Under the pieces are notes generated by a model. That model was given only the letters and a program-made list of their open reading frames with translations, did no database searches and had not been told where the DNA came from. 64,000 nucleotides of DNA. It comes from Puccinia triticina (Eukaryota > Basidiomycota > Pucciniomycetes > Pucciniales > Pucciniaceae). The stretch covers positions 4,154,001-4,218,000 of the forward strand of contig NC_070572.1 of assembly GCF_026914185.1 (NCBI RefSeq). The letters run 5' to 3'. The translations under genes and the position numbers were made by a program. Below, piece after piece: positions 57,771-64,000 of the stretch; the stretch's first letter is position 1, and the number at the start of each line of letters is the position of its first letter.

Positions 57771-58169
57771 ACGTTGACAAATCCGTGGTTCCGTGGTACG
57801 CCTTTTGGCACACCTTGGATTGTGGACTCCGGGAATCCGAGGGGCAAATGGAATCCCAGCAGAACGTAATATTTGGGGGCGCGGAATCCGAGGTTCGAAT
57901 CCCCGGAAAGCTATGGTACAGGCCCTAAATCTCATGCCAAAAAAACTCTCTCTCGCTACGGTGCCCACTGGCCACGGAAAAGGCTGTACTGCTATCGGTA
58001 ACGGCATAGCTGGGTAACGCGGATCAATTCGATACGAAATTGCGCCCAATATCGTATTGAATCGTATTGACCCACTGTTGCTAAAGCCCGACCCGAATTT
58101 TTTGACAGCTTAATTGTTGTTAGCTGAATTTTTTGTCTGCTGAATTCATTAGGGGGTTTCACGATAAGC

Positions 58170-59240
58170 ATTTTCACTAGACATGATACATGATGCACGG
58201 ACATGATGCATGATGCACGCACATGATACATGATGCAGGGACATGATACATGATACATGATGTGTGCATCATGTATAGGGTGTGCGCGGACATGATATGT
58301 GATGCGCAGACATGTTGCAAGGTGCGCAGACATGATACAAGATGCGCAGGCATGATACATGATGCACAGACATGACACATGATGCGCGGACATGATACAT
58401 GATGCAGGGATATGATATGTGATGCATAGATGTGTTACAAGGTGCGCGCACACACTTTAAAGAGTGCGCAGACATGTCAAAAGGTGGGCAGAGAGGTAAA
58501 AGAGTACACGCAAACATTGTAAAGAGTCCATGTACATTTAAAGGGGTCCAAAGGGCGCGCGCACACATTTCAAAGAGCACACGGACATGAAGCATGATTC
58601 AGCACATATGTCAAAGGGTACACAGACATGTAAAAGGGTACACAGACATGTAAAAGGGTGCGCGCACATGTTACAGGGTGCACCCACACATTTTAAAGAG
58701 TGTGTGACCATGTAAAGTGGTGCGTGGACATGTAAAAGGGTGCACACATGTTGGTGCATCATGTATCATGTCTGTGCCCCCTTTAACATTTATTCATAGG
58801 CACCCTGTGACATGTCCACACATCAAATATCATGTCCAAAAATCTTGTATCATGTTTGCGCACCCTGCAGTCTGTGTGTCACATGTCATGTTGGCAGATC
58901 ACATATTGTGTCCGCGCACCCTTTTACATGTCCATGCACTCTTTAAAATGTGCGCACACAACCTGTAACATGACCACAGATCATCCCATATAATTTTTGC
59001 ACATCATGTATCATGTCCGCGCATCATGTATCATGTCTGCACATCATGTATCATGTCCGTACATCATGTATCATGTCTGCACATCATGTATCATGTCCGT
59101 ACATCATTTATCATGTCCGCGCACCCTGCAGCATGTCCGTGCACACCCTATACCGCACATCATGTATCATGTCCGCACATCATGTATCATGCCTGCGCAT
59201 CATGTATCATGTCTGTCCATCATGTATCATGTCCGTGCAT
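58170..59240. repeat. Two-armed inverted array of ATGATACATGATGC units
   Basis: The left arm (58176-58440) has about 20-bp units like GGACATGATACATGATGCRC; the right arm (58750-58790 and 58990-59240) has their complement, GCATCATGTATCATGTCCGC. Between the arms are more diverged units (ACATGTAAAAGGGTGC, CACACTTTAAAGAGTGCGCA) that also occur inverted (CCCTTTTACATGTCC). The whole could form a stem of several hundred bases. It is the body of the level 0 element. Confidence 0.82.
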
Positions 59241-59562
59241 CATCTAAAGTAGTAGGAAATCTGCCAAATTTGACCCACAGTAGCGCACTCCTTTTTTGGG
59301 TGTGCTAATGCCATGCAGCTCACCATCTGCTCTTGAGAGGGGTTTCTTCCAGCTGTAAAGTTTTTGTGGGCTTTGAGTATCCCCAGTGAGGAGGTATGAT
59401 TTTTTTTATTTTTTGTAATTTTTGGACAAATTACATGTCTGACTCCCATTTCATGTGGCGGAATTACATTCCAACTCCCAAAAGATTTGATTTAGGAGTC
59501 AGAATGTAATTCTTGGGAGTCCATTAGTCAAGCCCCAAAAAATAATCAGCAGACAAAAAAAT

Positions 59563-59937
59563 TATGGACTTACTTTGCATCCAAAATATCCTCATTTTTA
59601 GACCCTTATCCTTGCACAAATTAGCTAAAAATTTTCAAAAGAGCTGTTCTTATATCTTTGATTACTCAATAAAATATTTGGAATTTTTGGGCAATGGGAA
59701 CCTTGTTTTTAAGCCCCCCACATCCTACATTTGTTCTAGTTTTTCATGATTTTTTTAACACGGAAGAATGCTTCAAAAAACTCCCAAAAACTTCAGAGAG
59801 GCCAGTTAGAAGGCGTCCTATTGATTGGTCAAAAAAAATCTTGAAAAAGTTGTGTATTTCACCGGCAGTGCGCGAAGTGTTTGGGACTGCGCGCACTGTG
59901 CAGTGGGCAAAGAGTTTTTTGCAGTGCACAAAGTAAG
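59563..59937. mobile_element. Small element with GGACTTACTTTG ends
   Basis: GGACTTACTTTGCATCC at the left and, reversed, GGACTTACTTTGTGCACTGC at the right. The right arm continues as AAAAAACTCTTTGCCC, which resembles the ends of the MULE-like element at 25677 (GGACCTACTTCGCGC..AAAAAACTC), so it is probably a distant relative. No clear target duplication. Confidence 0.5.
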
Positions 59938-60184
59938 TCCGAAAACTAAGCTAACAAAAATTCAGGTCACGAAAAAAGATGACAAAAATTTAGCACACAA
60001 AAAACCAGATGGCAAAAAATTAGCACACAAAAAACATGATGTCAAAAAATTAGCACACAAAAACCGGATGACAAAAAATTGGCACACAAAAAGTTGGCTC
60101 ACAAAATCTGACACGCACAAATTTTTCTGTAAGCACATATTAATTATGCGCGCCACAAAAGTTAGTTTTTGTAGTCTGGGTGTG

Positions 60185-60262
60185 TGTTGTATAGTTGGTT
60201 AAAAGCATCACTCATGAAGTTTGAGGTTGCGGGTTTGAGTCCGTAGTGCACAGCTTACATTT
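60185..60262 (+). tRNA. tRNA-like SINE head (A and B boxes)
   Basis: A-box-like TAGTTGGTTAAAAG (60192-60205) and B-box-like GGGTTTGAGTCC (60231-60242) at tRNA spacing, with CTCATGA where an anticodon loop (CAT) would be. The 5' side has been cut by the end of the level 0 element and no acceptor stem can be formed. It is probably the RNA polymerase III promoter of a SINE, not a working tRNA. Confidence 0.45.
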
Positions 60263-60900
60263 TGGTTTCTGATACCCGCCGGGTACATTCCATAATTCAG
60301 GAGGGCCAGAAAGGGTTTGGAATTTGATAGGCTAGTGACTGAAGAAATAATGGCCAAAGGCCTGAGACTGAGAATGGTGAGCTGGGAAATGATCAAGCAC
60401 AGAATCTGTGCAGGGACTCAGAACAACAGATGAGAAGTCTCAAAAGAGCATGTCTCACTGATATGGGCTCAGAACTAAGTGGGGGTTGTATTTCATGAGG
60501 GGACGAATGAAATACATGGAGAAAAAGGGGCCTAAGAGGGGCCTAGGGGGCTAAAGGACCCTGATGGAAAGAAAAGGAGCAAAAAGGAAATAAACCCCCT
60601 TCTGGGCATGGGGCATAATTCTAACAGTGACACTACAAAAAAACCTTTCTCAACTGCTAGTAGTTCGCCTGTGGGTTACTGCAGCGGAACTGCTGTTCTA
60701 GCTCCACCCAAACGCACATAAAATTTTTCTGCATGGTCACTACGCATTGAATCTTGGTCAACAGTAACCCTTGAAAAAGGATTGTGTAATTAAATACCAC
60801 AAGCTTCCTTGGATAACTTGAATCAGTTGCATGAATGTTTCTTGCAGTGCTAGAGGATTCAATTGTGGAGGGGTGGCACAAAGCTAGCATGGTATCAGGC
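60263..60900. other. Possible SINE body and a CACTG-type remnant
   Basis: The DNA after the tRNA-like head is AG-rich without a gene. 60631-60849 begins CACTACAAAAAAACC and ends, reversed, CACTGCAAGAAACATTC, so it may be a decayed member of the CACTG MITE family seen at 14176; no duplication supports it. Confidence 0.35.
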
Positions 60901-62089
60901 ACCTGACAGGTGGAGTGGGTGTGTGATGTGAGTCTAGCATGTGGAATTTATTGGAATTCCACATCCCTCAGGCAACACTGCAACCAATCCAATCCAAGAC
61001 AGGTATTGGTGATACCGTGGATAGTATTGTTTTTTCAATACTGCAGGTACCTGTTTTTTCACAAATTCCTCACACCTGCACCCGCCATGGGAGGTACCCG
61101 GGTGCAGAGGGGGAGGTACCTGGTGTGGTGATTTATATAGGCGAGCGCGGTAGAATGTCCCTGCGGGGATAGCGCGGGCGGGGAATGCACAAAGCCGCTC
61201 AGGCAGAGTGCATTCCGGTGACATAAGCACTGAGGATGAGGTCAGGAAAGCACACTAGGAAAGCTTACGGAAAGTCACGCGCGGATTGGAATGCACGGAT
61301 TGCGGATTGCGGATCACGGATTTCGGATTGGGTATTTGGATCGGAGCGGAAAAGACAGGGCTGGACTGCGGCGGGACTACACACATGGACTGGTAGCAGC
61401 GGCGCGTCAGCGGGTGAGCCATGACAGCCAGAGCGGGTTCCACCAGCGGGTGGAACCGGGGTGAAGGCGGTGGCGAGAGAACGACTGACGGGGGCTAGAC
61501 AGAGGACGGTGGGAGGACAAGCGTCGGAGAGGAGCGGAGCCTGGGAGAGTGACGAGCGGGATAGCGGGCGGAGCTGGAGGACTAGTGCGGGAAAGTGTCA
61601 GGTGTGCGGGATCGGGTGGGAACGGTGACATGCGTGGAGGGAAGGACGGGGGTGGCTCATGGTTTTCTCCTCTCTTTTGATCATCCTATAATCTTTATCC
61701 TATCAATTATTACGGATTTCACTCATCATTGTACTTACAACTACGGACATACAAGAGTTATTGGGAGATTATCTGTGTTCTTGTTCTTATTGGAGAGAGT
61801 TACTGCGGATTCTTGCGCTTACGAAGTGCAGAGCTTTATTCACTTGCGGATTATTACGCTATAGATCAGGCTTGGTAGAGGAGCGCTGAAGGCTAGCGGA
61901 AAGTAGCAGTGCGGAGCCGAGTTACTGACAATCACACAGCCCGGACATCAATAATCTTGAAGAAGGCGGTCAGCGGACATTCTACACCAGCGAACCAGCT
62001 TTCTTTCTCACAAGTGGGGGTCTGGCCGGGAAACCCAACTTTGTGTCGTTATTGGATACTCAGGAACTAGACTTGCGCGGAAACGTTGA
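60901..62089 (+). mobile_element. Probable 5' LTR and leader of an LTR retrotransposon
   Basis: This GC-rich stretch directly precedes gag and shares its odd richness in GCGGA/CGGATT words (for example 61282-61350). A plausible start near 60920 (TGTGATGTGAG) and a leader with GTGGGGGTCTGGCCGGGAAA at about 62023 (where a primer-binding site would be expected) are noted, but the second LTR is outside the window, so LTR borders cannot be set. Confidence 0.45.
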
Positions 62090-64000
62090 ATGAACCCTTT
62101 GGAAGGCAAATTCTTTACTCCAGGTGACGAAGAATCTCAGATTGGATCAGGCGGCTCGGACAGCGGAGACACAGTAATTGCGGAAAACGGAGAAGGTTCT
62201 TCTTCAAGACCAGCCAAAATACAATCGTGGTTGGGATTAGCGGGAGGACCGAGACTAGGACAGATATCTTTTTCGTCGGCGCGGAGTCAGTTTTCACCTA
62301 ATCAGTCAATCGCAGCGAGAAGGCGACAGTTGTACCAGCGGAGCACCCGGAACGATCAACCAGCGGTGTCAGCGGGAGGAACAACGAGCGGAACTTACGG
62401 AGTTCGACCAGAGGAGACAGAAGACGAGACCATGGAAGAAGCACTAGGTGGACAACAACCTGCGGCTCCTGCGCCGAGCGGAGCAAAGATACGGCCCAGG
62501 GATTATCCGCACCTTAAGTTTTCAGAGGCGGAGGTGGAGCGTTTTATTGACCGGTTCAAAAGAGCGGCTCTGCAAGAAGGTCTGACGGATGCGGATAAAG
62601 CGTACCAGGTGGTCAACTTCTTTACGGAATGCGAGGACTTGCGGGAAGTGGAGGACATGAAGGGGTTCGAGAGTAAGGATTGGACCAAGCTCAAGGAGGA
62701 GATACTTGAGAGGTGGGAAGATCGTGGACCCAGGTATTGGGAGAGTGACTTGGAGAAAGTGGCTTTGGAGCGTGCGGAAAAGGGCGGTGTGCAGACAAGA
62801 GCGGAGTATGTGTCCTACATTACCAGTTTTGACCAGTTTCTGTGGTATCTGGAGCGGAACGAGATCGTGACGGCCGATATGGGTACAACGAAGCGGATTT
62901 TCTTGAAGGGATTTGACCGGACCTTCACTGAGAAGGTGCTTCGGGGACTTAACAAGCGAGGACTGATGGTCAAACCACGACTAGGTGGGCCAAAACTGCT
63001 GCCCAGCATGAAGGAGCTGCGCTCCGCTGTCAAGGCGGAACTCGAAGTGTTGGAGCTCATGAACAACAGCCAAGGAGATGCAGTTGTGAGGGCGGAACCG
63101 GCTCCGCAGGCGCCGGTGACGGTCAAAGACGTGAGTGACCTGGCGGATACGCTGAAAGAATTGAAGCTGTTCATGCAGAAAGCGGCGCACAAGCAACCGA
63201 AGGAACAACAGGCGGTCGTGGCACCAGCAGCTGCTCCCGCGGTTCCTCCGACGGACGGTGCTCCACAGGCTGGCGGGATGCCGCCGTGGAGGCGAGGACC
63301 TCTGGTGTGTGACTACTGTAAGGAAACTGGCCATATGCGGAATCAGTGCGAGTACTTCAAAACGGATCGGGCTGCGGGAAAAGTTTCCTCGTGGGGGCGC
63401 GCTTTCTTTTGGCCGGATCGTACACCAGTGGATGGACCGGTTCCGAGGGACGTGGTGCGGGCCGGGCAACCTTTGGCGAAAGGAAAAGAGGTGGAAGGGA
63501 AAGTGAATATTGGGATGGTCAAGGGCATGGTGTGGAAGCCGCCGGCAGTGGCCAGCAGTGTGAAGTGCGTGCAAACGGGGGAAGTCTTCTTAGGGGAGCG
63601 TTTGGAGAAGATGGATTTGGATCCCGTTCCTGCTCCTAGAGCCAGACCGGAGCCGGTCAAGCAGCTTCCGGTAGCTCCGGTGGCGGGGGGCAACAAGAAA
63701 AAGGCGGCAGAAGTTGCACGGCAAGCAATGGGCGCGGAAACCACGGTAGCCCTTACCTTGAGGGAGCTGGCAGCAATTTCCCCGGTGATGGCGGATGAGA
63801 TGATCAGCGTGTTGAAAGAGGCGTCAGTTGAAAGGAAGCCAGCGGCAACGGCTGTCACCACTAACACGGAAACTGCGGAGGTTAAGTGTGCGGAGTTTGG
63901 ACACTCGCTGGACTCAATTCCCGTTCTACCATCTACGGCCGTGTCCTGCCCACTGGGATACGTGAGTATGAGGGTAGGAAACGTCACGAAATGGGCTATG
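62090..64000 (+). CDS. LTR retrotransposon Gag (Ty3/gypsy-like), runs off the window
   Basis: Open from ATG 62090 to the window end (637 codons, no stop). Residues about 30-140 are disordered (Ser/Gly/Gln/Arg); a capsid-like helical region follows (FSEAEVERFIDRFKRAALQE, VVNFFTECEDL, WTKLKEEILERWEDRGPRYW, YITSFDQFLWYLERN). At residues about 407-420 there is one CCHC zinc knuckle, C-x2-C-x4-H-x4-C (CDYCKETGHMRNQC). The last part (ELAAISPVMADEMISVLKEA, then GHSLDSIPVLP) may lead into protease. The gene uses GCG and CGG/GGA codons to excess. Gag forms the particle that packages the element's RNA. The frame is undamaged, so the copy may be young; protease, RT and integrase would lie to the right. 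Confidence 0.85.
   Translation, partial: MNPLEGKFFTPGDEESQIGSGGSDSGDTVIAENGEGSSSRPAKIQSWLGLAGGPRLGQISFSSARSQFSPNQSIAARRRQLYQRSTRNDQPAVSAGGTTSGTYGVRPEETEDETMEEALGGQQPAAPAPSGAKIRPRDYPHLKFSEAEVERFIDRFKRAALQEGLTDADKAYQVVNFFTECEDLREVEDMKGFESKDWTKLKEEILERWEDRGPRYWESDLEKVALERAEKGGVQTRAEYVSYITSFDQFLWYLERNEIVTADMGTTKRIFLKGFDRTFTEKVLRGLNKRGLMVKPRLGGPKLLPSMKELRSAVKAELEVLELMNNSQGDAVVRAEPAPQAPVTVKDVSDLADTLKELKLFMQKAAHKQPKEQQAVVAPAAAPAVPPTDGAPQAGGMPPWRRGPLVCDYCKETGHMRNQCEYFKTDRAAGKVSSWGRAFFWPDRTPVDGPVPRDVVRAGQPLAKGKEVEGKVNIGMVKGMVWKPPAVASSVKCVQTGEVFLGERLEKMDLDPVPAPRARPEPVKQLPVAPVAGGNKKKAAEVARQAMGAETTVALTLRELAAISPVMADEMISVLKEASVERKPAATAVTTNTETAEVKCAEFGHSLDSIPVLPSTAVSCPLGYVSMRVGNVTKWAM

Larger units (their letters stand above)
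52615..57925. mobile_element. Level 3: element 3, TAA-flanked two-gene IS630-type transposon
   Basis: Perfect 16-bp ends GGGCCTGTACCATAGC on both strands and TAA on both sides (52612-52614 and 57926-57928), inserted in the left-hand subterminal repeats of the hAT element. Contents: accessory gene (+), a decayed inverted copy of its 5' part (-), an intact transposase (-), and palindromic array A5 upstream of the transposase. At 5.3 kb with an intact DDE gene and perfect ends it is the best candidate here for recent activity. Confidence 0.85.
46603..58080. mobile_element. Level 2: hAT transposon
   Basis: Inserted into the right end of the level 1 element. Ends: CAACACTGGGTAGTTAC and, reversed, CAACAGTGGGTCAATACG; CTAAAGC is duplicated on both sides (46596-46602 and 58081-58087), or CTAAAGCC if the first C is assigned to the target. 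It carries an interrupted hAT transposase gene on the minus strand. Subterminal DNA near both ends is full of GGTAACG/CGTTACC and ATACGATAT words, likely transposase-binding repeats. Later insertions (48033-48513 and 52615-57925) expand it to 11.5 kb. Confidence 0.85.
45560..58094. mobile_element. Level 1: palindromic-array element with 8-bp duplication
   Basis: Ends GGGTCAGGCTTTAGGCACGC and, reversed, GGGTCGGGCTTTAGGCACAC (the latter after removing the hAT element). The flanking 8-mer GAATTTTT is present at 45552-45559 and 58095-58102. Without its insertions it is about 1.05 kb: two arms with TTTGGAGTG/CACTCCAAA words, and array A4 in the middle. An 8-bp duplication suggests hAT or a related superfamily. 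Confidence 0.82.
45356..60190. mobile_element. Level 0 of the nest: outer hairpin-array element
   Basis: An inverted repeat of about 190 bp bounds this stretch: CCCAGCCTACAAAAACTAAC near 45366 and, reversed at 60180, CCCAGACTACAAAAACTAAC. Both arms contain three or four direct repeats of GTGTGCTAATTTTTTGTCAT(C). The similarity may start at ACAAC (45356/60190). No certain target duplication. Without the insertion at 45560-58094 the element is about 2.3 kb and its body is the two-armed ATGATACATGATGC array at 58170-59240. It has no coding sequence. Confidence 0.72.

Noticed and set aside
57880..57905. GGTTCGAATCC B-box-like sequence near the right end of element 3
   Set aside because: No A box at proper spacing and no fold; probably chance or terminal repeat sequence.
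62815..63987. Long minus-strand frames opposite gag
   Set aside because: The plus strand has an unbroken 637-codon frame with a zinc knuckle; the reverse frames are due to GC-rich codon use.

Overview
The window is fungal nuclear DNA, most likely from a rust (Pucciniales, perhaps Puccinia). This is an inference from four things: genes with many short GT-AG introns, a fused PurK-PurE ADE2, large amounts of nested DNA transposons, and TE copies whose stop codons look like T[C]G-to-T[T]G mutation, a context known from Pucciniomycotina such as Microbotryum. I could not confirm the species. The gene models are my own manual splicing, and the spliced lengths given all divide by three.

Layout. 0.1-1.7 kb: a two-exon gene for an unrecognised, possibly secreted protein, followed by two MITEs. 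3.5-9 kb: ADE2 (+) and a five-exon HMG-box gene (-). 9-17 kb: gene-poor DNA with several MITEs, two of them nested. 17.9-22.8 kb: a 12-exon PNUTS (PPP1R10/Ppn1)-like gene with a TFIIS N-terminal domain, an RVRF motif for PP1 and a terminal CCCH finger. 22.8-25.5 kb: no gene seen. 25.5-36 kb: a transposon block with a MULE-like element inside a MITE, then a 4.8 kb TTA-flanked element with a dead IS630/Tc1-type transposase, an ORC1 fragment and a dead accessory gene, then a second, apparently intact accessory/transposase pair. 36.1-41.9 kb: a host gene island with MTQ2/HEMK2, a UPF0047/YjbQ-type gene and a small secreted protein. 42.1-60.2 kb: a transposon nest at least four insertions deep, bounded by target-site duplications that can be read directly, containing a hAT element, a CGCTA-rich MITE and another two-gene IS630-type element. 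60.2-64 kb: a tRNA-like SINE head, then the leader and gag of an LTR retrotransposon that runs off the window.

Two patterns stand out. First, arrays of short inverted-repeat units with the core ATGACCGG...CCGGTCAT occur inside elements with at least four different end/target-site signatures (10 bp, 8 bp, TCA, and TTA/TAA). Other elements carry arrays of the same layout built from unrelated sequence. Second, three elements pair a DDE transposase with a convergent second gene. In two of them the second gene is homologous, with a SAM-like C-terminus, and two of the three have trinucleotide (TTA/TAA) target duplications rather than the TA expected for IS630/Tc1 enzymes. The host genes appear to be ordinary housekeeping genes and do not form one pathway.
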